Part shown: piece after piece, positions 48,501 through 60,638 of the stretch
Numbering within the stretch: the stretch's first letter is position 1
Layout of the letters: each line of letters opens with the position of its first letter
Source of the DNA: Pezicula radicicola
Taxonomy: Eukaryota; Ascomycota; Leotiomycetes; Helotiales; Dermateaceae
Direction: 5' to 3'
Assembly: GCA_003008705.1 (NCBI GenBank)
Contig: PDUO01000057.1
Location: forward strand, 191,012 to 255,011
Length of the DNA: 64,000 bases
Position numbers and translations under genes: made by a program
The notes under the pieces: model-generated
The model's database searches: none
What the model was told of the DNA's origin: nothing
Seen by the model: the letters and a program-made list of their open reading frames with translations, nothing else

Positions 48501-51500
48501 AAATGTCGTTGAATAAAGGCGGTTTGATATCGTATCCCTCTTCTGATTCAGGTCTGAGAATATTTTGAATAGACTGTCGTTTTTCCTCAGAGAGGTTTGC
48601 CAGCCATTCTTTCGTACGCTTCCGATCTAGCTTCCCAGATGGTGTCAAGGGAACTTTCTCCACTACGATCCACGTGCTTGGGATCATGTGTAAGGGAAGT
48701 GCATCAGCCAAGCTCTCACGCGTAGTCGAGAGCGCCGCTCTAGCTATGCGATGCCAACGTTTGTCAATAAGTTTGATTCCGCTGTCGCCACCAGACATCG
48801 AATTCGGGTCACTCCCAAACTCCGAGAGAATCTGCAGAGAAACCACAGCGACAAGGCTTGGCTGCGATCCTTTCCATGACTTCATTAAGATGACCACGGC
48901 ATGTCTGATCATCTCATCACTAGCCAGGTAGTGTTCAATGTCGCCAAGTTCGATGCGCTGACCACTGATTTTGACTTGTTCATCGATTTCCTTTCGTCCA
49001 ACATAGCAAATACTGCCATCCTTTTGGTACCGGACTAAGTCACCAGTCTTGTAGAATTTTCGACCAGACGAAGAAACCTTTGACCATAGTGGATCTGCGA
49101 TGAACGCCGCAGCAGTCTTTTTCTCATCCCCTAGATATCCTCGAGTAGAAACGATAGGCCCTTCAATCAAAAGCTCACCAATGGCGCCGATTGGGACTAA
49201 ATAGTTGTGATCCGAAGATTTGACAATCCAAGTTGCAGCACCGAGTCCATATCCGATGGTTGAATGGCTTGTTTTCTCTTCCATATGCATGGCAAGACCA
49301 ACCGTGGAACATTCGCTTTGCCCATAAGCATGGATTAGACGAATGTACGGTCTCCATTTCTCCAATATTGACTGCGAGAGAGCTTCTCCTCCAACCACAA
49401 GCGTACGCAAACTCGGGACAGTAGTTCGATCGATCAAATTGACAACCGATGGTGTGAGAAGGGCCCAATTGACTCCCAGAGAATTAATTGTCCCCGCAAG
49501 ATTCGAAAAACGATCCTCTTCTCGAGGTATGCAAACACAGCCTCCCACGGTCAGGGTAGATATCATCTCAATCAAGGCAGCACCGTAGCTAAAAGAAGCA
49601 AATTGCAGCGCACGGCTAGTAGAATTCAGATTCAAAGCCTTAGTGTGTTCCAAAGTCCCTGACGAGAAAGATGCGTGTTCAATAAGCACTCCTTTAGGCT
49701 TGCCTGTAGATCCAGAAGTATAAATAGCGTAAGCAATGTCGTCAAGCTGAACCGTGTTTTTAGAGCTTCTAAGATCGTCTGAGTTAGAGACGACGGAGAG
49801 TGCCTCGAGGCTGGCTTCACTGGCCATCATCGTCTTCAGAGAGAGACTCTCGAACCGTCCCACATTGCTTTCACTTGCAATTATCAATTTTGCATGCGTG
49901 TCTTGAATGATGGTCAGCAATCGGTTTGTTGGATGGGAAGCGTCTAATAAGACGAAACCCGCGCCAGACTTCAGCACAGCGAGCATGGCCACTATAACCA
50001 TAAAGCCTTTCTCAAAGCACAATGGCACCAAGTCACCTTGACCCGTCTCTAAATGACGTGATAGAAGTGAAGATAGTTGATCCAAGCGCTGATAACTCAT
50101 TGAATCTCCATCCGAGGAGTGCAATGCGGTCGCATGCGGAGTACGTCTGACTTGCTGATTGATGAGGTCGTGTATACATGTCCATGCGGTCAGATTGGGC
50201 TTGTTCCAGCTAATGATATCCTTCTCATCATAATGATTCAATAGACCAATGTCCTTCATAGTCTTATTCGGATCACTTCTAAGGAGTTGCTGCACAGTGT
50301 GATCGAACTGTTGCATGACTCTGTTCATTTGGTCATGGTCGATGATCTTAGAGTCGTAGCTGCAGGTAACGACAACACCCTCGGCAGTCAAGGAACATTC
50401 AAGAAGAATACAATAGTTATTGAATTCAGAGATGTCACCAGAAACTCTCTCGTTGTGATATCGTGCCTTTTTAGCCTGGTACAATCTTTCGTTAATACGT
50501 TGTTTCAAGTCGTGGAAAGGAAAAAGTAGCTTACATGTCTCCCTGTTTCTGGTTGGATAACCATTATGGTCTGAAAACTACAAGCTGCTTTGGTCTCAGC
50601 AGAAATTTGCTGGATATTCTGCAGCCCAGTATGTTCAAAGGGTACCATAGCCAGAGAATCCTCATAAATCCTTTCAAGCGTATCCCCAAGAAGATCCTCA
50701 TCGTTGAATCGAATTCGGACAGGCACCGTGGTGATGAGAGGCCCGACAATGCAATCGACGTTAGGAATGTCTATATTTCGTCCAGACAGCGTGACACCGA
50801 AGATAGTGTCATTGACCATTGCATAGCTTGCAATTACCATACCCCAAGCTGCATGAAGGATAGTTGAGAGCGTGAAGTCAAGGCCCTCTCGTCGTGAAAC
50901 TAAGATATTCTGTGTCATAGAACTATCTGCACAAACTTCTGGCAGCCTCGCAGAATATGACGGGAATGCAACAGTGGTAGCTCCGTGGAGGTATGATTTC
51001 CAGAAATTCTCTGATGATTCCGGATTGAAATTGCTTAGATTATGTTCGATGAAGCAGCTGAATGATGGAGAAGAGCGAAGGTCCAACCCCTCGTACTCTT
51101 GCTCAACGGCCTCAATGATAAGGTCCAGAGACCACGCATCATAAAGGGCGTGATGAATAGTCCAGACAAGATACAAATCGCCCTGGTGTTGAGATTCTTC
51201 AATCAGGCAGTAGCGCGTAAGCCTATCCCCACATGAAATATGCGCCTTTCTGTCCATGTCCAGATACAAATCCACAGATTCAGCTATGGACCAGTTCAGC
51301 GTCTCTTGCAGAACTACCTGCACAAATCCAAGCTCCTCTGTCTGTATTATTCTTGTCCTCAGAATATCATAAGTCTGAACGACTTTCACCCAGGATGCCT
51401 GTAGTTTCTGAACATTGATGTCGCGGGGCAATCTGATCACCTCTTGTGACACATATGAACCCGGATCTTTGACAGATAGACTCATGATACCTGCCTGGAG

Positions 51501-53921
51501 TGGAGAACCTTGGAAGAAGAAATTAGCCAGAGAGGCCGAAGCCATTCGGAGAATAAACCCTTCTTTGACATACGCAACAATGTAGAAACGCTGTTCACAT
51601 TAGAGAAATAACTCACATGGATAAGCGTCCTGAATGACGTTTTCATCTACCTGGCATTCTGTAGCAGCGGTGCGTCTCACTGAGTTGACAAGGTCTACAC
51701 CACCTATCAACACAAACGCTTTAGGGTTGCAATCCACCAATCGCTCCACAGGCTTACTTTCCGCCAGCTTTTTCGCCATATCTGAGAATCTGAAATGCCG
51801 CATTATATCGACCACAAGAAGAGGAAGACCCATAGACCTAAGTCTGGCAGCTAGACGAATTGCCGTGAGAGAGTCGCCTCCGAGTCTGAAAAAGCTACTA
51901 TTGGGACATATTTTTTCAACGGCAATATTGAGTAGAGCTGACCACAATTGCGAAAGCAATACTTCCATAGGTGTTGACGGGTTTTGCCGTTCGCGTTCAT
52001 CCTGAGAAGAAAACTGTACCGACTCTATGGAAACGCTCGACGCCAGTTGCCGAAGCCTCTTCCGATCCCTCTTGAAGGAATTATTCACAGGAAGCTCTCG
52101 TAGAGGTAGATAGACTGCCGGGATCATATAGGCAGGCAATGCTTGACGTAGACCTCTCTCCATCGAATCGGCAATCTCTGTGAAGCGAGCTTTGACGAGT
52201 GGGCTCAGGGGGGCAGGAAAGTCGTAAACACCGTCTAATAAATTCTCGCCGAGAGCGATAAAAGCTGCTAATACCGGCTCGTCTGTTCTTCCTGCAAAAT
52301 GCACCGTTTCTGCCGCTACCTGCATCCCGTCAGGTAGAAGGCTCATCATGACATGCTCGATGGCGCTCAGCTCGATCCTTTGACCGCGCACCTTGACCAT
52401 GGTGTCTTTGCGACCTACATACAAGATACTCCCGTCTTTTGCGTATTGTGCGAGATCTCCGGTCTTGTAGAATCGGTTGCCGCTCGTAGGAGCCCACGGC
52501 GGATCTCGTAGAAACTTCTGCTTCGTGAGGAGCGGATCATTAAGGTATTCCCTTGAAAGGATGGGTCCCTCGATCAGAAGTTCGCCGATGGTGCCAATGG
52601 CGACGAGAATATCATGATCCGTTGGTGACACCAGCCAAGCACGCGCCCCTAAGGGGAAGCCAATACTAGCAGCAGGGTGTTTAAGGGTCACACCTGGACT
52701 CGCCATTGCCCAGTCGCATTCGGTCGATCCGTAGATATTAGTGAGATGGGCGTGCGTGGCCCACTTGGTGAGGATATCAGGCGCCAGAGGCTCACCTCCA
52801 ACAGCTAGTTTTCTAAGAGTCGGGAGCGTCTCAGGATCCAAGAGTTTGACAACGCTGGATGTCAGACATGCCTGGTTAACAGCCATTCTACGTATAGCGC
52901 CCGCGAGGTCATTAAGCCGTTCTTCTTCCGAAGGGATGCAAATGACCCCACCGAAGAGTAAAGTTGTCACCATATCTCCGATTGCAGGATCAAAGGTGTA
53001 AGATGCAAATTGGAGGACACGGGAGCCTTCATCAACTTTCTGTGCTTTGCCACAAGGATAGGCATTCGTTGCCCGTGATGCGTGGGTTGATACTACGCCC
53101 TTGGGCGTACCCGTAGAGCCAGATGTAAAGACGACAAAAACGGCATTATGGGGTTGGACTCGTGAGTTTTCTGAGAACCAAGCACGGCTGACATGCGGTA
53201 GGTTCTTCAGATAAGCTTGCGAAATTATCAGAGTATGTTGAACTTTGCCATGGAACATATGTGCATGGCTTGGGGAGGTCAAGACAACAGAGCTTTGAAC
53301 TTCCGTCAAGATGAACTCTGTGCGAGTGGCTACACTGTCTCGATCGATGAACACAATAGCTCCACCAGCCTTCATGACTGCTAGCATACACACAACTACT
53401 AGTTTCGACTTCTCGAAGCACATAGGAACAACGACTTCGGGTCCAACATGAAGCTCGATCAGCTTGTAAGCAAGTTTGGAGGAGAGATTGTCGAGTTCAG
53501 CGTACGTCATGTCGCCTAGATAGAAATAAGAAGTCAGGACTTGTACAGATATTTCAGGTAGATAATATCTCGTAAGAGGCAGGATGAAATAGAACTAACC
53601 ATCCCAGGAGCATATCGCCAGAGCATCATTTCGACGAGTAGCCTGTTCTTCAATGAGATTGTGTAGACACCGAGATACTTCATTTGGGGCATCGGCGTTC
53701 CAAGCTAGAATTTGACTGAGGTCTTCGCTATTCAGCATATTCACGGATTCCACGGCTTCTATGGAGGTCAACAAAGACTCGGGCTGCCTCTGTGAATCCG
53801 TTTCATTACAGGTTTGGCCTTCGTTTACTCCAAAAGAATAACCATTGGTGGCAAGTTCATGGGCCTTGCTGTCATGTCTATGGAGACTTTCAGACTGATC
53901 GATGGCACTTGGGGAAACCAT
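34835..53921 (-). CDS. Five-module non-ribosomal peptide synthetase, ~6,074 aa
   Basis: Fourteen exons can be placed with frame kept at every junction: 53921-53600, 53515-51617, 51508-50535, 50475-45087, 44995-44606, 44550-44198, 44141-40975, 40920-39696, 39643-38661, 38609-38466, 38420-37706, 37629-37335, 37280-35433, 35355-34835. Introns are 45-108 bp. Domain order is A1-T1-C1-A2-T2-E-C2-A3-T3-C3-A4-T4-C4-A5-T5-C5-T6*. There is no starter C domain; the protein begins with a ~100-aa linker. All five carriers T1-T5 keep the phosphopantetheine Ser. Each C domain keeps its active-site second His and Asp. C5 has the SHAQYDG form known from terminal, cyclising fungal C domains. There is no thioesterase or reductase. 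The predicted product is a cyclic pentapeptide or depsipeptide with residue 2 inverted. The exporter and two tailoring genes are divergent neighbours. I cannot name the product. Confidence 0.9.
36640..40070 (-). other. NRPS module 5: C4-A5-T5
   Basis: C4 HHALYDGW begins exactly at the exon 9 start (39643), after a 52-bp intron. A5 is spread over five exons and has STSGSTGTPK and a variant FRTRDLVRY where YKTGDL is usual. Pocket residues read D-M-Y-F-V-G-A-V-C. T5 LGGDSILAM has its Ser at 36727-36729. Confidence 0.78.
40180..43400 (-). other. NRPS module 4: C3-A4-T4
   Basis: C3 has HHALYDAYS (about 42977-43003). A4 has IFTSGSTGEPKG. Pocket residues read G-A-I-I-V-A-G-V-C, again with Gly at the Asp235 position. 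T4 is LGGNSLSTV: Asn replaces the common Asp or His before the phosphopantetheine Ser (40291-40293). Confidence 0.78.
43450..46890 (-). other. NRPS module 3: C2-A3-T3
   Basis: C2, downstream of the epimerase, has NHVISDGHS (about 46441-46468). The first His of the motif is Asn and the catalytic second His is kept. The A3 core FTSGSTGKPKG is split by an intron at 44996-45086. Pocket residues read D-A-V-V-I-A-A-V-A, a small hydrophobic-looking pocket. T3 is LGADSISAM, with Ser at 43605-43607. Confidence 0.78.
46950..51680 (-). other. NRPS module 2: C1-A2-T2-E
   Basis: C1 carries HHALYDAWS at about 51133-51159. A2 has IYTSGSTGKPKG and YKTGDLVRY. By-eye pocket residues are G-A-I-L-V-G-A-T-V, with Gly in place of the usual Asp235. 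The T2 carrier LGGDSITAM has its Ser at 48418-48420. The epimerase has HHLVVDLVSW (about 47841-47876) and FNYAGMYQQ and looks active, so this residue should be inverted before transfer. Confidence 0.8.
51800..53921 (-). other. NRPS module 1: A1-T1
   Basis: The adenylation domain shows VFTSGSTGTPKG, YKTGDLAQY and GQRIELSAIE. Aligned by eye to GrsA, the pocket residues read D-P-G-C-A-G-I-W-A, so the amine-anchoring Asp is present. The carrier LGGDSLTA has its Ser at 51870-51872. This is the loading module, starting directly with A and having no N-terminal C domain. Confidence 0.8.
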
Positions 53922-54922
53922 AACGAAGAAATCTCAGCAGGCGCTGAGACAAGGACAAAACTGATCACTGCTTGACTCTACAACAGTCGTGCTGAAAAAG
54001 AAAACAAACCTACGTAGTCCATAGTCTCCCGCTGGAAGGCTTCACTGCACCAGGCCACGATCTTTGGCCTATATCCCTGCTATCATTTGAGAGGCATTCT
54101 CAACTCGTTCACTCGTGTAGGTTCGCGCTGTCGCGCCATTTCCCCCTACCTCTACGGATCCAATGTGGTAAGCATACTCCCAAAGACCGAAAAGTCGAGA
54201 TGCAATACTGCCGAAAAGGTGATGCAACATACATGAAGCCTGTAAGCAGAAAGCCTTGGTGTTGGACGATGGTGTGTGGTGTTGAGATGTGGTGAGATTG
54301 AAAGGAATGCTGACGAAGGCCTTATTAAAAGCGATCTAATACTAATCCATCACCTTGCCTTGGCGACCGAATGCCAGGACGGCAAAATACATTTCGGCAT
54401 CCTGCATATATTAGGTTACAATATACATCCAGAAAGGGACGGCTATTTCCTATTCAGTATCATACGAGTCTTTCGGAATCCCTGCCTCAGTTCTTGCTGC
54501 TTTTATGTCACACATCTGCCCTTCGGATGCCTGTCCAATGCTGGTTCGAGGTTGATTTCCAGTAATCTTGCACTCCATACCATCGGTAAATTAATTGTTC
54601 GACTGTGGCCAACCAACTCACCTGCGACGCCTTGTGCTCCAACGCCTGAGGCTGTGTATCGCATTCTCTTCGCAGCACTGTTTTCGACGCAGCATGTCCG
54701 CGTCTGTCTACGATTCACCCGCGAGGATTCTTGAATCGTAGTCTCGTTGTATACTACGCCCTTGCGACAAACCTTCACTGTTCATTATTTGTATTCTATT
54801 AATCTTTTGTCACTCCTTATGCTCTGTACGCTGTGTTTACTCCATCTCCTTTAGATTCTTTATCCTACCCCTAAGTCCACCAGACCAGGCGTTCGATTTG
54901 TCCTCGAGGTTCAAGTGCAGCC
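53922..54922. promoter_or_regulatory. Divergent promoter between NRPS and MFS exporter
   Basis: One kilobase separates the two start codons. This arrangement allows shared control of synthesis and export. The 152-residue plus ORF at 54276-54734 inside it has no recognisable features and is probably chance. I could not identify a binding motif for a cluster regulator. Confidence 0.5.
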
Positions 54923-57282
54923 ATGCCAAAATTCTTCCGGCTCGAATCCAAATCGAAATCTGATCACATCAAGATTGAAGGAGATGGGCTCCCACCCAGC
55001 CCTCGGAATGACGCAGGTCTCAAAAATCCAGCAGATGAAGTAGGATTCGAAGGTGAAGGTCTGCAGCTAAACGCAATGAATAGCGAAGACGTTGGGAAGA
55101 AAGGCAAGGAAGCAGAGTCCAAGGAGGAGGTTGTTGATGGAGATGACGGGGTCATTTATCCCAATAGAGGAGAAGTTGGGATCATTACACTTGGACTCGT
55201 TCTGGCAGTGTTTATGGTCGCTCTGGTACGTTCCCTTGGTTTATTCTAGAGATGGCATTAATTTTCGATTGTGCGGCTCTAGGACCAAACAATCATTGCC
55301 ACTGCAATTCCCCAGTATGTACACTTCGGGACTGTTTCCGAGGCAATTTACTCATAGCTCTAGCATTACAGACCAGTTTGATTCTCTTGGTGACGTAGGT
55401 TGGTATGTAGCTTCCACCTCTCCCACCTTTCTTTGACGCTTGAAAATTTATCGAAAATAGGTACGGGTCGGCATATCTCCTCACCTCAAGCGCTTTCCAG
55501 CTATTCTTTGGGCGACTTTATGTTCTATTCCCCGTGAAGTGGATCTTTGTCCTAGCAGTAGGGCTCTTTGCTCTAGGTTCCGTGGTAAGATCCCATGCTT
55601 CGTCTTGCATCATCTATGACCACCACGATCAAAACCTACCGTAGCTAACAATATCAGATTTCAGGAGCGGCCCCAACATCGGCAGCTTTAATTGTTGGCC
55701 GTGCCATATCTGGTTTCGGGTGTGCTGGAATGATGTCAGGGGCGCTTGTGTAAGGACACTTGTAAAAGACTGCAAGCAAAGGAAGGATTCTGACCGAATC
55801 CACAGGATTATCGCTCATGCTGTGCCACTACGTCAACGACCTGTGTATACTGGCATTGTGGGCGCTTTCAATGGTGTAGCAAGTGTTGTTGGACCATTGT
55901 TGGGAGGCGCATTTGCGGATCATGTAACTTGGCGCTGGTGAGAACAATATTTTGCCTTGAGTTCAGTAACAGATGTAGTTCTCTGTTGTCATACTGGAAA
56001 GACTAACACATTTCTGCCCAGGTGTTTCTTTATTAACCTGCCATTCAGCGGGTTGACAATCGCAATAATCACATTCTTCTTCAAAAGTATCACGAATCAA
56101 GCCTCAAATACCAATAATCCCGCAAAAGATTCAGCAAAATTTGGCGGCATCATGTCATTTGATCCTCTAGGTACTTTTTGCCTGGTTCCGGCCATTATCT
56201 GCTTGCTGCTAGCTCTGCAGTGGGGTGGCTCAACATACGCTTGGAACTCTGCCCGTGTGATTGCACTGTTGGTCGTTTTTGCAGTTCTTATATTGGCGTT
56301 TATTGTCACTCAATACTTCATGAAAAGCAACGCTACAGTGCCTCCATACATTATCAAGCAACGATCCATAGCTTTTGGAGCACTCTATGCCTTCTGCTCT
56401 GGCGCGGCATTATTCATAATCACCTACTATGTAAGTCGACTGAAAATCAAGCATGTATCTTCTCTTGCTGACGAGTCAATCCAACAGCTTCCGATGTTCT
56501 TTCAAGTAATCAAGAACACGTCGGCGTTAAAATCGGGGATTGACATGCTGCCATTGATTTTAAGCTTGACGGTGATGTCTTTGCTTGCGGGTGGCTTCGT
56601 TACTGCTATCGGATATTATGTTCCTGCAATGATATTGGGCAGCATTCTTAAGTCTAGTAAGTTATGCCGCTTTTACTGAATCATGGTACGACTTGACGAG
56701 TACACTACTGACTCGAGGCAAATAGTTGGAGCTGGTCTGATATCAACTCTGAAAGCCGACACCAATCACAATATGTGGATTGGGAGCCAAATTCTGTTTG
56801 GCTTTGGCGGCGGACTGGGTGTGCAGCAAGCAATGATTGCTGCACACACAGTATTATCACTGAAAGATCTGCCATCAGGTATAGCAATCATCAACTTTGC
56901 GCAAACCATGGGAGCTGCCGGTAGATATAAACCCAAGTCTGCTAGATCATTATCACGACACTAATAACGCACAGTTTTCATCTCTGTCGCACAAAACGTC
57001 TTCGCGACTTCTCTAATCTCCAAGCTAAAGTCAACCGTCCCAGAAGTCGATCCTCTAAGCGTTCTAAACGCCGGGGCAACAAATATTCGGAGAACAACCG
57101 ATCCGCAGTATATGGAAGGCGTTTTGCTCGCGTACAGCAAGGCACTCAATGATACCTATCGTGTCGCCATTGCCATGGCTGCTTTTTCACTTGTGGGTGC
57201 TCTAGGAATGGAGTGGCGCTCTGTCAAGGGTAAAAAAGATGCAAAGTCCCCAGCATCTACGGAAGCATCTACGGAAGCATAA
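54923..57282 (+). CDS. MFS multidrug/toxin exporter, DHA2 (14-TM) type
   Basis: Ten exons (54923-55225, 55283-55314, 55364-55402, 55461-55584, 55658-55749, 55806-55937, 56022-56430, 56488-56656, 56726-56920, 56975-57282) join in frame to 600 aa. A ~80-residue acidic cytosolic N-terminus is followed by about 14 membrane segments. Family marks are [11 protein letters not shown] (motif D1, formed across introns 1 and 2), [56 protein letters not shown] and [12 protein letters not shown]. These are typical of proton-driven exporters in fungal secondary-metabolite clusters. It is transcribed divergently from the NRPS and most likely exports the peptide and protects the producer. The exon density is high but usual for this family. 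It appears intact. Confidence 0.88.
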
Positions 57283-58175
57283 CAAACATGACGCCGTGGT
57301 TGCTTGGCATACAACCGGATTTCATTGGAATGAATTATTTGCGGCAGTCTGGTACTGCCGTACCCCACACGCATCATTTGTTTCTGCTTCCTATGACCTG
57401 TCTAGGCAAATAAATCTGAGATAAGAGAGGAACCCCACTTTGGCATGATAATACTGTAGATATAAAAAAAACATTGATTGGATAAGGTTGAAATCAGTTA
57501 ATCGCGCCATCCGAGCAAGGACCTCACAGGCCATGGTTGTGTATGTACTCCGCACCACGAGCCTCCAGTTTCGTTGGCCAGAGGCTGTACCTCCGCATCG
57601 CTTAGGGACTTGCATTTATGAATTGGGGTGCATACGCATATACGAGGTAGAGCCAAGGGCTTACGTGCGCAGGATATGCTGGTGCTGGGGTCTCGCGCGG
57701 CATGCGGAACGGGCCATACTACAGGGCCTTACTACAGGGATTCAGTACAACTGCATGTAAACGCTCCTCGACAGCAAAATCTCACTGCCTCAAGATGAGT
57801 ATTCCTTCAACCTACATTCAATTCTGGCGTCCATGTCATCATGTTAAATCAGCACTATTGGCAAGGCGCAGAGTCCCCCGGTAGATTCTCCAACGGCTGC
57901 TCTTACTCGCGGCACAGGTAAAGTGTCAGTTAGCCTTTGCGATCTTATTCTTGTTTGAGTGATCAAGCGCCAGTGTATCGAACATTGGTGACAAGACAAC
58001 GACTTCAGTAGCCGAGAGAAAGAGCGGAAAATACATCTTTCTCCACAGAATGAGCCAGACAAAGACTCAAAATCACATGGGCCCTATTCCCGTCGTGCCT
58101 TGGTACGTATTCTTCATTCTAAAGAACTTTTACTTTCATCTCAGCGAGGCATATCCTGGAAGCAACTGCTAAATC
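57283..58175. other. Intergenic, exporter to aldo-keto reductase
   Basis: About 890 bp with no recognisable gene. The small ORFs in it are chance-like. It presumably holds the exporter 3' UTR and the reductase promoter. Confidence 0.35.
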
Positions 58176-59545
58176 ATGGCTACCAGGTTAAAGGCTATAC
58201 CCGAGTCACTGAAGTTGTCAATTGAGCAGACGAAAGTCCATTACCGACGCCTGGGAAATTCGGGTCTTCGCATATCAAATCCTGTTCTAGGGGCAATGAG
58301 CTTTGGTGACCCGCAGTGGTTAGACTGGGTTTTGGACGAGGAGAAGGTGAGGTAGATAACATTTGCGAGCTCTACGATTGGCATTAACGATAATTTTAGG
58401 CCTTGCCTCTCCTGAAGGCTGCCTATGATAGAGGCATCAACACTGTGAGCGCACAATCTCCTTTCAGGCAGACTTTGTAGATACTGACCCTCGGTATAGT
58501 GGGATACGGCGAATGTCTACTCCAACGGTGCATCGGAAAGAATCATTGGCAATGCCCTCATCAACTACAATATCCCACGACATAAAGTTGTCATCATGAC
58601 AAAATGCTATCGCCCCATGACGGATGACATGAATCCAAAGAGCATCGTAGCTCTACTGAGCGAGGAAGCAAACAAGTCCAAAGAGTACGTCAATCAACAT
58701 GGTGTGTGGTTACAACCCCACCCCTCTTTGTCGAACTCCGTCCCATGCTTATATAAATTCAGGTCTGTCGAGGCCAGCCCTATTCAGATCAGTAGAAGCA
58801 TCTCTCCGGCGCCTGCGCACCGATTACATCGATGTTTTACAAATCCACCGTTTTGATGAGAACGTTCCTCCAGAAGAGACCATGGAAGCACTACACGATC
58901 TGGTTAAGAGCGGCAAGGTTCACTACATCGGTGCGAGTTCTATGTGGGCATATCAATTTTCACTATTGCAACACACGGCCGAGAAAAATCGATGGACGAA
59001 ATTCATAAGCATGCAAAACCACTATAACCTCCTCTATCGAGAGGAAGAGAGGGAGATGAATAAGGTATGGATGTCTCAATCTCTCTTGCGCGTAGGATAA
59101 TACTTACTTCAACATAGTACTGCAAGCTAACGGGTGTCGGACTGTTACCGGTAAGTCATTCTCTCAACCAAAGCATGCACATTGCTGATATTTGAAGTGG
59201 TCACCGCTAGCAGCTGGATTCTTAGCGCGCTCTCTCTCGCAACGTGGTCAAAGTATCCGCTCTCAGGTTGACTTAGCGCATGGTAGCCGCTTCCCTACCG
59301 GCGAAAGCGACAGCGATCAAGAGATCATTCGACGCGTCGGAATCATTGCACGTAAACGAGGTTGGCCTATGAGTACTGTTGCCCTTGCGTGGCTGAATAA
59401 GCGAGTCGCGGCTCCCATCATCGGATTCAGTACCGTGGAGAGGATGGATGAGGCTTTAGAGGCGTTGGGGAAGGAACTGACTGAGGAGGAAGAGAGATTT
59501 TTGGAAGAACCCTACAAACCAAAGGAGATCCAGGGGCATTGTTAG
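58176..59545 (+). CDS. Aldo-keto reductase, tailoring or precursor enzyme
   Basis: Six exons (58176-58346, 58400-58444, 58500-58701, 58763-59064, 59118-59150, 59198-59545) give 366 aa. The TIM-barrel oxidoreductase landmarks are complete: [32 protein letters not shown] (catalytic Asp and Tyr), VVIMTKCY (Lys), [13 protein letters not shown] (His), [20 protein letters not shown], and the NADPH-binding tail [18 protein letters not shown]. It belongs to the group often found in fungal metabolite clusters. It would reduce a carbonyl with NADPH; the substrate is unknown. A 2-keto acid precursor or a side-chain carbonyl of the NRPS product would be reasonable guesses. It lies 0.9 kb from the exporter on the same strand, with no overlap. 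No break is seen. Confidence 0.85.
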
Positions 59546-60638
59546 GCCTTGAAATTCTAGAATCGTCCTTGCTAGCTCTATTTGTTCACCATTAGAAGGT
59601 ATACGAGATCAGTTCGACGAGTAATCAAACATAAACAGTGGCTATCAGAATCGCACTTTCTCACGCGTGCCTCGGAAGTTTGAAAATCGTTAGATAATAT
59701 CAAATCGCTCCTATTCGTTCTTCAGTCTAGATCTTGGGGTCAGACAATTGTAGCGCTGACAAGTGGTATGATCTTTGGCAGAGTGGTTCGTAGCTAGGTT
59801 TAGAAGGTGTGATATGCACAGTCAAGCATGGATCTCCAACCATGAGTGCTACAATGCATCAAGTACTGAATCGGGCAGTTAGCCAAATGTGCTGACTTCC
59901 CTGGTTGTTGAGATACAGCCTATTATCATAAATGCTGCACAGTTTTCAAGGAGTTTGATAGGTTTCAATTGTTTCGACCGTTCGAATACACTAAATCATA
60001 CGAGTACCTTGTAAGACTTTGGTCATGGTATTTTTTGTGCAGCATTAATGCCAATGTGCTATACAGCTTACTTTCAACTTTGTCACCCATGTCACCTACA
60101 CGCATACTCGAACAGGCTGCAGTCATCTTCCAGACGGTACAAGTACAATATTGATCTGCGCTCAATATTGCTCTATGCAAATATTGAATATTGAATATCG
60201 ATAGATAGAATATTATAGATCTAGGATGTTTTTCCATCGCTGTCATAACAGGTCCAATTGGCTTTGATGACTGGTAAGGCTTACTCTTAGCAATGTTCCA
60301 GGACAAAATTGCTGCAGGTAGCGTTCCATCTGCATCGAGCCATGTGGTTACGCAGCTCTTTATGATTCGGGATTCCAGAATAATCTTGAGCGTCAGATTC
60401 AACCTGGCAAACCGGATACGAATGTGGGGAGCTGTTGTCAGCTTGGGTGGTGGGTTTAGTCAAGTCGAGCATGGAACGACTGAACAATGTTCAAGTAGCC
60501 AGCCCACCGTGACTGTCGAAGGGGAGGAGCACTGGAACTACCTTGTGAAACGTCAATAGCCCCTCAGACTTCAGTTGAAGAACGCATTGAAGATTCAATT
60601 GCACTCGCACTGTAGCACGACTTGGACGCTTCTTGACA
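59546..60638. other. Intergenic, reductase to dioxygenase
   Basis: 1.1 kb without a convincing gene. ORFs at 59965-60402 (-) and 60293-60559 (+) overlap each other and show no recognisable domain. Confidence 0.35.

Noticed and set aside
45076..50508. Short plus-strand ORFs antisense to the NRPS
   Set aside because: They are shadows of the conserved NRPS frame and encode nothing recognisable.
54276..54734. 152-residue plus-strand ORF in the NRPS/exporter promoter
   Set aside because: No recognisable domain, lies entirely in a divergent promoter, overlaps other random ORFs; most likely chance.
59965..60559. Overlapping ORFs between reductase and dioxygenase
   Set aside because: Opposite-strand overlap, no recognisable motifs, no splice-supported extension.
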